From Trabulsiella odontotermitis (GTDB lineage: Bacteria > Pseudomonadota > Gammaproteobacteria > Enterobacterales > Enterobacteriaceae): a stretch of 64,000 nucleotides of DNA. Location of the stretch: assembly GCF_030053895.1 (NCBI RefSeq), contig NZ_CP125781.1, positions 2,356,001 to 2,420,000 of the forward strand. Direction: 5' to 3'. The notes beneath the pieces were generated by a model that saw only the letters and a list, made by a program, of their open reading frames with translations, was not told where the DNA came from and did not search any database. Both the position numbers and the translations under genes were made by a program. How positions within the stretch are numbered: the first letter of the stretch is position 1; every line of letters begins with the position of its first letter. Below are positions 50,040 to 57,678 of this stretch, piece by piece.

Positions 50040-50459
50040 ATGCGAACAGCCAGCCAGTCTGAAACCGGAGACAGTAATGCGTTACCGCTCTTTCTTGAGC
50101 GCGTCCCCTGCGGTTTTCCGAGCCCTGCGCAGGATTACGTCGAAAGCAGTTTTGATCTGAATAAGTTCGTCATCAGACACCCGTCGGCTACCTATTTCAT
50201 CCGCGCCACAGGCGATTCAATGATTGACGCCGGGATCCACGATGGTGATTTGCTAATCGTCGATCGCGCGCTCACCGCCGTGGATGGCGATATCGTCATT
50301 GCCGCTGTCGAAGGTGAATTCACCGTTAAAGAGTTGCGCACCCGTCCGCGGCTACAGCTGATGCCGCGTAACCCGCTTTTCTCCCCCATCATCATTCACT
50401 GTGAAGAGACGCTGGAAATTTTTGGCGTCGTCACTTTTACGCTAAAAGCGAACCGCTGA
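50040..50459 (+). CDS. umuD: UmuD, Pol V accessory protein (self-cleaving)
   Basis: A 139-residue LexA-like serine protease-fold protein. The cleavage site C24-G25 and the catalytic S60 (TGDSMID) and K97 (FTVKEL) have the same numbering as E. coli UmuD. RecA-stimulated self-cleavage gives UmuD', which forms Pol V with UmuC. The first ~18 residues diverge from E. coli. Its TGA overlaps the umuC ATG by one base (TGATG). Confidence 0.95.
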   Translation: MRTASQSETGDSNALPLFLERVPCGFPSPAQDYVESSFDLNKFVIRHPSATYFIRATGDSMIDAGIHDGDLLIVDRALTAVDGDIVIAAVEGEFTVKELRTRPRLQLMPRNPLFSPIIIHCEETLEIFGVVTFTLKANR

Positions 50460-51724
50460 TGTTTGCCCTGGTCGATGTGAACAGCTTTTATGCCTCCTGC
50501 GAACGGGTTTTTCGCCCGGATCTCAAAGGCAAGCCCATTGCTGTGGTTTCCAATAACGACGGCTGCCTGATTTCCCTTTCGCCGGAAGCCAGACAACTTG
50601 GGCTGAAAATGGGGCAACCCTACTTTAAGCTCAAAAATGATCTGCAGCGCCTTGGCGTCAGCGTGTTCAGCTCTAACTATGAACTGTACGCTGACATGAG
50701 CCACCGCGTGATGCTGACGCTGGACGCAATGGCGCCGTCCATGGAAATTTACTCTATCGATGAAGCGTTTCTGGATGTCTCCGGCATTGAAAACTGCCTC
50801 AGTCTGGAGACATTTGGCCGCCAGGTGCGGGAGACTGTCTATAAGCACACCGGGTTGTACGTCGGCGTCGGCATTGCGCAAACGAAAACACTGGCCAAAC
50901 TGGCAAATTATGCCGCCAAACGGTGGCAACAACAGACCGGCGGCGTGGTGAATTTGTCAAATGTCGACCGGCAGCGAAAGTTGCTGGCCAGTATTCCTGC
51001 GGATGAAGTCTGGGGCGTGGGGCGTCGGATCACGAAAAAGCTGAATCTGATGGGCATTCAGACTGCGCTGGATCTGGCAAACTGTTCGACCTGGGTGATT
51101 CGTAAGCACTTTAATGTGGTTCTGGAACGCACTGTTCGCGAACTCCGTGGCGAGCCTTGTCTGGCGCTGGAGGAGTTTGCTCCCTCAAAACAGCAGATCA
51201 TCAACAGCCGCTCCTTCAGCCACCGCATTACGCAATATGAAGAGATGCATCAGGCCGTGTGCGCTTATGCAGAGCGCGCGGCGGAAAAGCTACGCGAAGA
51301 AAAACAGTATTGCTGCATCATCAGCCTGTTCATGCGTACCAGCCCTCATGCAGAGAACGAGGTGTATTACGCCAACCAGGCCTCTGGTCGTTTAAACACC
51401 CCTACCAATGACACGCGGGATATCATCCGCATCACTACGGAAAACCTGAATCGCATCTGGCGCAACGGCTGTCGCTATATGAAAGCCGGCGTGATGCTCA
51501 GCGATTTTTACAGTCAGGGTGTGGCGCAACTGAACCTGTTTGATGTGATTCAACCGCAGGCGAATAGTGCAGCGTTGATGGGAGTGATTGATTCACTGAA
51601 TAAATCAGGCCGGGGCACGATCTGGTTTGCCGGTCAGGGCATCCAGCAGCCCTGGGCCATGAAGCGGGAGATGCTCTCTCCCGCCTGGACCACGCGCTAT
51701 GAAAGTTTTCCGGTCGCGAAATAA
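50459..51724 (+). CDS. umuC: UmuC, translesion DNA polymerase V catalytic subunit
   Basis: Y-family polymerase of 421 residues (E. coli 422). Catalytic acidic residues lie in MFALVDVNSFYASCER and YSIDEAFLDVS. The thumb/little-finger regions follow, and the C-terminal QLNLFD resembles a beta-clamp-binding motif. Together with UmuD' it performs SOS mutagenesis. It is tail-to-tail with smrA, one base between stops, with no terminator seen. Confidence 0.96.
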   Translation: MFALVDVNSFYASCERVFRPDLKGKPIAVVSNNDGCLISLSPEARQLGLKMGQPYFKLKNDLQRLGVSVFSSNYELYADMSHRVMLTLDAMAPSMEIYSIDEAFLDVSGIENCLSLETFGRQVRETVYKHTGLYVGVGIAQTKTLAKLANYAAKRWQQQTGGVVNLSNVDRQRKLLASIPADEVWGVGRRITKKLNLMGIQTALDLANCSTWVIRKHFNVVLERTVRELRGEPCLALEEFAPSKQQIINSRSFSHRITQYEEMHQAVCAYAERAAEKLREEKQYCCIISLFMRTSPHAENEVYYANQASGRLNTPTNDTRDIIRITTENLNRIWRNGCRYMKAGVMLSDFYSQGVAQLNLFDVIQPQANSAALMGVIDSLNKSGRGTIWFAGQGIQQPWAMKREMLSPAWTTRYESFPVAK

Positions 51725-51725
51725 T

Positions 51726-52289
51726 CTAACGGCTACGCTTGGCGTGGCGTTCCCAGTTTTCCTGACGGGCTTCGGCTGATTTGCGCAACGCCACATAGCA
51801 GGCGCCGTTTCCGCCGTGGTGCGGCAACGCACAACAGAACGCCTGAACATCGTCGAACTCTGCCAGCCAGCGCGCGAGATAGCTGCGGACGATATTGGCA
51901 TGAGAATTATCTTCGCGCCCTTTTCCATGAATAATCAGCACATTGCGCAAGCCTTTTTCACAGGACTGACGAATAAAGGCAAACAACTGCTGACGGCACT
52001 GCTCCACCGGCTGGCGCAACAGATTCAGGCTGGCCTGCTGGGGGTATTTTCCCTGCCGCAGTTTATCCAGCACGCCGGTCTGGAGCCCTTCGCGTTTAAA
52101 TTCCAGCGGCGTACCTAACGGGATCACATCCAGAAAACCGGTGGTCAGAAAATTGTCGAGTTGCAGGGTATCGAGGGTTTGCGGCTTGCGCGTGTTTCGG
52201 CTCGGCTGCCAGTGCACATCGTTACATCGCTTCAGGGGCTGGACATCCTCCATGGCGTCAAGAAACAGCGATTTGTCGTCAAGGTTCAT
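51726..52289 (-). CDS. smrA: Smr-domain endonuclease-like protein SmrA (YdaL)
   Basis: A 187-residue protein, same length as E. coli SmrA, with the N-terminal region MNLDDKSLFLDAMEDVQPLK and a C-terminal Smr domain (LIIHGKGREDNSHANIVRSYLARW; HHGGNGACYVALRK). Smr domains nick DNA or cleave RNA. ATG 52289 aligns with E. coli and has GGAGG seven bases upstream. Confidence 0.93.
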   Translation of the reverse strand: MNLDDKSLFLDAMEDVQPLKRCNDVHWQPSRNTRKPQTLDTLQLDNFLTTGFLDVIPLGTPLEFKREGLQTGVLDKLRQGKYPQQASLNLLRQPVEQCRQQLFAFIRQSCEKGLRNVLIIHGKGREDNSHANIVRSYLARWLAEFDDVQAFCCALPHHGGNGACYVALRKSAEARQENWERHAKRSR

Positions 52290-52448
52290 CATCAATCCTC
52301 CAGCAACGTCTGAAGAAGTACTATAGCCGCGCCACCGCGTTGCCACAATATGGCATTCATTAACAATTAAACCGCACTTAACACAATGGTATTCAGATTA
52401 ATATTTATCAGTTTTGTTAATTGCGTGTGAAATAAGATAAGGAGAGGT

Positions 52449-52514
52449 ATGGAAATATTTCCTGAAAACGCTATAACTCTTATTAGCCCGCACAGGGAAA
52501 ACGCGCGGGGATAA
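52449..52514 (+). CDS. Doubtful 21-codon ORF in the smrA-ogt gap
   Basis: ATG after GGAGAGGT reads MEIFPENAITLISPHRENARG then stop. The ribosome site is good but coding cannot be judged at this length. It sits in the 426-base smrA-ogt intergenic space. A second short frame with a GTG start follows at 52532-52651 (39 codons, Cys-rich, AAGGAAG upstream). The first 150 bases of the gap are A+T-rich promoter-like sequence. Confidence 0.25.
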   Translation: MEIFPENAITLISPHRENARG

Positions 52515-52715
52515 ATAAAGGAAGAATTGCTGTGTGTACTTCGGGGTCTGGCGGATGTCGGCAGGCCCTGATTTTTTATACCTGCCCGTCTCTCCGGCTA
52601 TATATCCGCGGCGCTGTGTCGTTTGCTTCTCTTTTCGGGGTATGTTGTTGATGTAAAGGGCATGATATCGTGTCGGCAGCTCCTTTCTCCCTCTCGTCGA
52701 TATACAGGAATGCCC

Positions 52716-53231
52716 ATGTTGAAAATACTTGAAGATAAGATCGCAACCCCGCTGGGGCCATTGTGGATCCTGTGCGATGAGCTATTTTACCTGCGCGCCG
52801 TTGAGTGGGAAGAACACAGCGATCGCATGGAACAACTGCTCGATGTTCATTATCGCGCAGAAGGTTATCAACGCGTCGCAGCCAGTAATCCCGGCGGTCT
52901 GAGCCAGAAACTGCGCGACTATTTTGACGGCGATCTGGCAATTATTGACACACTACCCTCCGCCACTGCGGGGACGCCGTTTCAGCGTGAAGTCTGGCAA
53001 GCGTTACGCACTATTCCCTGCGGTCAGGTGATGCATTACGGCCAACTGGCCGATGTGCTGGGTCGCCCCGGCGCTGCGCGCGCCGTCGGGGCAGCGAACG
53101 GTTCTAACCCGGTAAGCGTGGTGGTTCCCTGCCATCGCGTCATTGGGCGCAACGGAACAATGACCGGCTATGCGGGCGGTGTTCAGCGCAAAGAGTGGTT
53201 GTTGCGCCACGAAGGTTACCTGCTGCTTTAG
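52716..53231 (+). CDS. ogt: O6-alkylguanine-DNA alkyltransferase Ogt
   Basis: Suicide repair protein of 171 residues that transfers alkyl groups from O6-guanine or O4-thymine to its own cysteine C139 (PCHRV). The helix-turn-helix and RAVGAANGSNP segment are intact. ATG 52716 aligns with E. coli, with AGGA six bases upstream; an ATG two codons earlier is possible. It lies upstream of fnr, same strand. Confidence 0.95.
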   Translation: MLKILEDKIATPLGPLWILCDELFYLRAVEWEEHSDRMEQLLDVHYRAEGYQRVAASNPGGLSQKLRDYFDGDLAIIDTLPSATAGTPFQREVWQALRTIPCGQVMHYGQLADVLGRPGAARAVGAANGSNPVSVVVPCHRVIGRNGTMTGYAGGVQRKEWLLRHEGYLLL

Positions 53232-53391
53232 CGTTCTGTGCTTTCTGGAACTGTTTGGTAAGTTCAGGGCTCAGCGACGTTAAAATAAGTGCCAGTTTTT
53301 CAAAAAGTTGCGGTTTTGAGACTTTTTCACTTTCTAATATTGCGTGAAACGGGATCTACAGACTTACCTGGCCCATAAAAAGATGTTAAAA

Positions 53392-53405
53392 TTGACCAAT
53401 ATCAA
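53392..53405 (+). promoter_or_regulatory. FNR box in the fnr promoter
   Basis: TTGAC-CAAT-ATCAA matches the FNR consensus TTGAT-N4-ATCAA with one mismatch and lies 20 bases before the fnr ATG. E. coli fnr is negatively autoregulated through such a site near its transcription start. Confidence 0.8.
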
Positions 53406-53424
53406 TTACGGCTTGAGCAGACTT

Positions 53425-54177
53425 ATGATCCCGGAAAAGCGAATTATACGACGCATTCAGTCTGGCGGTTGCGCAATCCACTGTCAGGATTGCAGCATTA
53501 GCCAGCTCTGTATCCCGTTCACGCTGAATGAGCACGAGCTTGATCAGCTGGATAATATCATCGAGCGTAAAAAGCCGATCCAGAAAGGACAGACCCTGTT
53601 CAAAGCGGGTGATGAGCTGAAATCGCTGTATGCCATTCGTTCAGGCACCATCAAAAGCTATACCATTACCGAGCAAGGCGACGAGCAAATCACCGGTTTC
53701 CATCTGGCGGGTGACTTAGTCGGTTTTGACGCCATTGGCACCGGGCATCACCCCAGTTTCGCGCAGGCGCTGGAAACCTCTATGGTCTGCGAAATTCCGT
53801 TTGAAACGCTGGATGACCTGTCAGGCAAAATGCCTAACCTGCGCCAGCAAATGATGCGTCTGATGAGCGGAGAGATTAAAGGCGATCAGGACATGATCCT
53901 GCTGCTCTCCAAGAAAAATGCCGAAGAGCGTCTGGCTGCTTTTATCTATAACCTGTCCCGTCGTTTTGCACAGCGCGGCTTCTCCCCTCGTGAGTTCCGC
54001 CTGACGATGACCCGTGGCGATATCGGTAACTACCTCGGCCTGACGGTCGAAACGATCAGCCGCCTGTTAGGTCGCTTCCAGAAAAGCGGCATGCTGGCGG
54101 TGAAAGGCAAGTACATCACCATTGAAAACAGTGATGCGCTGGCCTTGCTGGCAGGCCAGGCACGTAACGTCGCCTGA
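53425..54177 (+). CDS. fnr: FNR, oxygen-sensing global regulator
   Basis: CRP/FNR-family regulator of 250 residues. The [4Fe-4S] ligands C20, C23 and C29 are visible near the N-terminus, the fourth in SMVCEIPF (about 122). The DNA-recognition helix carries VETISRLLGRF. Nearly identical to E. coli FNR. ATG 53425 aligns with E. coli; the frame extends 27 codons upstream across the FNR box and is not the start. Confidence 0.97.
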   Translation: MIPEKRIIRRIQSGGCAIHCQDCSISQLCIPFTLNEHELDQLDNIIERKKPIQKGQTLFKAGDELKSLYAIRSGTIKSYTITEQGDEQITGFHLAGDLVGFDAIGTGHHPSFAQALETSMVCEIPFETLDDLSGKMPNLRQQMMRLMSGEIKGDQDMILLLSKKNAEERLAAFIYNLSRRFAQRGFSPREFRLTMTRGDIGNYLGLTVETISRLLGRFQKSGMLAVKGKYITIENSDALALLAGQARNVA

Positions 54178-54196
54178 CAGTACACCTTTCTGATGC

Positions 54197-54226
54197 AAAA
54201 GCCGGAACCCTCGTTCCGGCTTTTTT
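54197..54226 (+). terminator. Terminator of fnr
   Basis: An 8-bp perfect stem GCCGGAAC/GTTCCGGC with loop CCTC, preceded by AAAA and followed by TTTTTT, 20 bases after the fnr stop. Confidence 0.93.
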
Positions 54227-54451
54227 ATTTCCACGCTACAAGATAGTAGAAGTACGTAATTAATATTATCTCTCCATTTCCTGTCGAAAAAATAACCCTG
54301 CTGTTTTATATCATTAATCAATCCTTGCGCGTAATGTCTTATGGCTCGTATATGTCAGGGATGTTAATCTCATTACGACTTGTCGATTTCCGAAGAGATG
54401 TTCTATCGTTATAAATACAGGCAGGAGGTTTATTTGAATAAAGGAGGTGAG

Positions 54452-54811
54452 ATGCATTGGGAGATAAAAAAAATGATCGTGTGCCCGGAAAGCGGCACGG
54501 CATATGCCGTCGCCACAACGCCAGGGGATCTGGATATCATCGTCTGGTATAAAGGTTCCTACTTTTTGCGTCCCGGTAATACGTTGACCACCAGTGACTT
54601 AGGCTTATTTGTGAACGGTCGACCACGCGATATTAAACTCATCAGTTGTTTTCCCTACAGCCGCTCTTTATGGTTATATTACAAAGTCAGGTCCGCCTGC
54701 CCCGGTAATAATAACGAACTCCTTAGTCACTGCAACGATACAGATCATTGCCAGTTTGAATACTGTCCGTATGGCGTGCCTTTATGCCATCAACGTCGCG
54801 AGCTGGAATAA
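54452..54811 (+). CDS. Cysteine-rich orphan protein between fnr and uspE
   Basis: A 119-residue protein starting MHWEIKKMIVCPESGTAY with an ideal AAGGAGG upstream of ATG 54452; the frame is open back to 54380. No signal peptide or clear membrane segment. The C-terminal 40 residues contain six cysteines and three histidines (SACPG, SHCNDTDHCQFEYCPYG, LCH), suggesting a metal or Fe-S site. I do not recognise a family. The region is A+T-richer than fnr and uspE, so it may be acquired. E. coli has uspE directly upstream-adjacent to fnr without this gene. Confidence 0.65.
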   Translation: MHWEIKKMIVCPESGTAYAVATTPGDLDIIVWYKGSYFLRPGNTLTTSDLGLFVNGRPRDIKLISCFPYSRSLWLYYKVRSACPGNNNELLSHCNDTDHCQFEYCPYGVPLCHQRRELE

Positions 54812-54961
54812 CGTCTTCTTTCACAGACAGAGACGTGAACATCAACATTTCATCCTTTTTTCTGATTTGTTGATCTGACAGCGTCTCTTTGCTGTTTCAT
54901 TTTACGCGTATGGGTTATCTTTTAGTTAAAGAATGTAGTTACAGCTGTAAGGAGACCCTGT

Positions 54962-55912
54962 ATGGCAATGTATCAAAACATGCTGGTGGCGATTGATCCG
55001 AACCAGGACGACCAACCGGCGTTACGGCGTGCTGTTTATCTGCATCAGCGGATTGGAGGCCGTATCAAGGCCTTCTTACCGATCTACGACTTTTCGTATG
55101 AAATGACGACCCTGCTTTCCCCCGACGAACGCACCGCTATGCGTCAGGGGGTTATCAGCCAGCGCACCGCATGGATCCGCGAGCAGGCGAAGTATTACCT
55201 TGAAGCCGGTATTCCTATTGATATCAAAGTGGTTTGGCACAACCGTCCATTTGAAGCCATCATCCAGGAAGTCATCAGCGGCGGTCACGATTTGTTGCTG
55301 AAAATGACGCACCAGCATGACCGTCTGGAAGCCGTTATTTTTACCCCTACCGACTGGCACCTGCTGCGCAAGTGCCCTTGCCCGGTGTGGATGGTGAAAG
55401 ATCAGCCCTGGCCGGAAGGCGGCAAAGCGCTGGTCGCGGTTAACCTTGCCAGCGAAGAAGCGTATCACGATTCGCTGAACATCAAGCTTATCAAAGAGAC
55501 GCTGCAACTGGCCGAGCAGATCAACCATACCGAAGTGCATCTGGTCGGCGCCTACCCGGTTACGCCAATCAACATCGCTATCGAACTGCCGGACTTTGAC
55601 CCCAGCGTTTATAACGATGCCATTCGCGGGCAACATCTGCTGGCAATGAAAGCGCTACGGCAGAAGTTTTCGATTGCTGAAGAGCAGACGCACGTGGAAA
55701 AAGGTTTGCCGGAAGAGGTGATCCCGGATCTCGCCGAGCATCTGCAGGCGGGGATTGTGGTGCTGGGCACTGTAGGGCGCACAGGACTCTCTGCGGCGTT
55801 CCTCGGTAATACTGCGGAACAGGTGATAGACCATCTGCGCTGTGACCTGCTGGCGCTCAAGCCTGAGCAGTATCAGACACCGGTCGAACTTGATGACGAA
55901 GAAGACGACTAA
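54962..55912 (+). CDS. uspE: Tandem universal stress protein UspE
   Basis: A 316-residue protein with two tandem Usp domains (about 1-155 and 160-305), as E. coli UspE. The second domain keeps the nucleotide-like loop VVLGTVGRTGLSAAFLGNTAEQVI. The tail is acidic (DDEEDD). It is involved in resistance to stress and in aggregation. AAGGAGA precedes the ATG, and a terminator follows. Confidence 0.95.
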   Translation: MAMYQNMLVAIDPNQDDQPALRRAVYLHQRIGGRIKAFLPIYDFSYEMTTLLSPDERTAMRQGVISQRTAWIREQAKYYLEAGIPIDIKVVWHNRPFEAIIQEVISGGHDLLLKMTHQHDRLEAVIFTPTDWHLLRKCPCPVWMVKDQPWPEGGKALVAVNLASEEAYHDSLNIKLIKETLQLAEQINHTEVHLVGAYPVTPINIAIELPDFDPSVYNDAIRGQHLLAMKALRQKFSIAEEQTHVEKGLPEEVIPDLAEHLQAGIVVLGTVGRTGLSAAFLGNTAEQVIDHLRCDLLALKPEQYQTPVELDDEEDD

Positions 55913-55916
55913 CCAC

Positions 55917-55943
55917 AAAAAAAGCCGCTCTCTGAGCGGCTTT
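55917..55943. terminator. Bidirectional terminator between uspE and ydiH
   Basis: A 10-bp perfect stem AAAGCCGCTC/GAGCGGCTTT with loop TCT, flanked by A residues on the left and T residues on the right, lies between the convergent uspE and ydiH. Confidence 0.85.
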
Positions 55944-55959
55944 CTCATCGTAAATCACA

Positions 55960-56148
55960 TCAATGGATACCCAAACGCCAGGCAAAATAAATCTCTTCTT
56001 TCAGCTCGCTGGAAGATAACGCCATCAAATCGGCGAATTCCAGTTCCAGCTGTTTCAGCTTTTTCAGGTACTGCGCAGGCGTCAACAGGCTGGTATCGCG
56101 GCGAAGGTATTCAATGGCCAACTGCGCCGGGGTTATTTCGGTATCCAT
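55960..56148 (-). CDS. ydiH: YdiH small protein
   Basis: A 62-residue protein of the same length and sequence as E. coli YdiH (QLAIEYLRRDTSLLTPAQYLKKLKQLELEFADL, ending YFAWRLGIH). It is predicted helical, soluble and of unknown function. ATG 56148 follows GAGGA; the open frame runs 14 codons further upstream without support. In E. coli ydiH is elsewhere. Confidence 0.88.
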   Translation of the reverse strand: MDTEITPAQLAIEYLRRDTSLLTPAQYLKKLKQLELEFADLMALSSSELKEEIYFAWRLGIH

Positions 56149-56232
56149 AACATCCTCATTCGTGTCTAAATCCTGACCAGTATAACACATCAGGCTGGAT
56201 GTTTTTTGACCATTTGCAATTATTATGTGAAT

Positions 56233-56258
56233 AAAAAAGCCGCCTCCTGAGAAGCGGC
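56233..56258 (-). terminator. Terminator of pntAB
   Basis: On the minus strand GCCGCTTC pairs with GAGGCGGC (one mismatch) and is followed by six T residues, 22 bases after the pntB stop. Confidence 0.85.
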
Positions 56259-56279
56259 CTTAACAACAGGAACGGGTGA

Positions 56280-57668
56280 TCAGAGTTCTTTCAGAATTGC
56301 ATCCACGCTGGCTTTTGCATCGCCAAAGAGCATCGACGTGTTCTCTTTAAAGAACAGCGGGTTCTGCACCCCGGCATAGCCAGTGTTCATTGAGCGCTTA
56401 AAGACGATAACATTTTGCGCTTTCCACACTTCCAGTACCGGCATGCCGGCAATCGGACTCTTCGGATCATCCTGCGCCGCCGGGTTAACGGTGTCGTTAG
56501 CGCCAATCACCAGCACGGTGTCAGTATCAGCAAAGTCATCGTTGATTTCGTCCATTTCCAGTACGATGTCATACGGCACTTTCGCTTCCGCCAGCAGTAC
56601 GTTCATGTGCCCTGGCAGACGTCCTGCCACCGGGTGGATACCGAAACGCACTTTAATTCCACGCGCACGCAGTTTCTCGGTGATTTCCGCCACCGGATAT
56701 TGCGCCTGCGCCACCGCCATGCCGTAGCCCGGGGTGATAATGACGGAATGCGAGTTTTTCAGTAAATCCGCGGTCTCTTCGGCGCTGATTTCGCGGTGCT
56801 CGCCCGCTTCTTCATCACTACCGGTAGAAGAACCATCGGTACCAAAGCCACCGGCAATCACGCTGATAAACGAGCGGTTCATCGCCTTACACATAATGTA
56901 GGAGAGGATCGCACCTGACGAACCCACCAGTGCACCGGTCACGATCAGCAGGTCGTTGCTTAGCATAAAGCCTGCCGCCGCCGCCGCCCAACCGGAGTAG
57001 GAGTTCAGCATCGATACCACCACCGGCATATCCGCCCCGCCGATGGATGCCACCAGATGCCAGCCAAACGCCAGCGCAATAATGGTCATCACCAGCACCG
57101 CCAGCACCTGCAGCCCGACGCTTTCGGTACGGACGAACACAATCAGCAGCAGGAACGAAACGACCAGCGCCGCCAGGTTCATTTTGTGACGGTTTGGCAG
57201 CATCAGCGGTTTAGAAGAAATCTTGCCACGCAGTTTACCAAACGCCACGATGGAGCCGGTGAAGGTCACCGCACCGATGAAGATGCCGAGGAACACTTCG
57301 GTGAGATGAATGTTCACCAGAATCGGCTCGAGGCCCGGTTCGTGGTAAAGATAGCTGTTGAAGCCAACCAGCACCGCCGCCAGACCCACGAAGCTGTGCA
57401 GAATTGCCACCAGTTCCGGCATTTCCGTCATTTCGACTTTCTTCGCCAGACGAATACCGATAGCACCACCGATGATCATCGCGACGAGGATCCATGCTAC
57501 GTTGCCGGTATCCGGCCCGAAAATGGTTGCGACCAGCGCAATCGCCATCCCGGCGATACCGTAGTAGTTGCCCTGCTGGGACGTCTCATGCTTAGAAAGC
57601 CCCGCCAGACTGAAAATAAACAGGATCGCGGCAACAATGTATGCAGCTGTAACTAATCCACCAGACAT
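56280..57668 (-). CDS. pntB: NAD(P) transhydrogenase subunit beta PntB
   Basis: Inner-membrane subunit of the proton-translocating transhydrogenase, 462 residues as in E. coli. About nine membrane helices fill residues 1-265. The C-terminal NADP(H) domain has GYGMAVAQAQYPV and HPVAGRLPGHMNVLLAEA. It makes NADPH from NADH driven by proton entry. It starts ten bases after pntA. Confidence 0.97.
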   Translation of the reverse strand: MSGGLVTAAYIVAAILFIFSLAGLSKHETSQQGNYYGIAGMAIALVATIFGPDTGNVAWILVAMIIGGAIGIRLAKKVEMTEMPELVAILHSFVGLAAVLVGFNSYLYHEPGLEPILVNIHLTEVFLGIFIGAVTFTGSIVAFGKLRGKISSKPLMLPNRHKMNLAALVVSFLLLIVFVRTESVGLQVLAVLVMTIIALAFGWHLVASIGGADMPVVVSMLNSYSGWAAAAAGFMLSNDLLIVTGALVGSSGAILSYIMCKAMNRSFISVIAGGFGTDGSSTGSDEEAGEHREISAEETADLLKNSHSVIITPGYGMAVAQAQYPVAEITEKLRARGIKVRFGIHPVAGRLPGHMNVLLAEAKVPYDIVLEMDEINDDFADTDTVLVIGANDTVNPAAQDDPKSPIAGMPVLEVWKAQNVIVFKRSMNTGYAGVQNPLFFKENTSMLFGDAKASVDAILKEL

Positions 57669-57678
57669 TTGTTACCCC

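Noticed and set aside
53344..53424. 27-residue N-terminal extension of FNR
   Set aside because: It crosses the FNR box and promoter and is absent from known FNR proteins.
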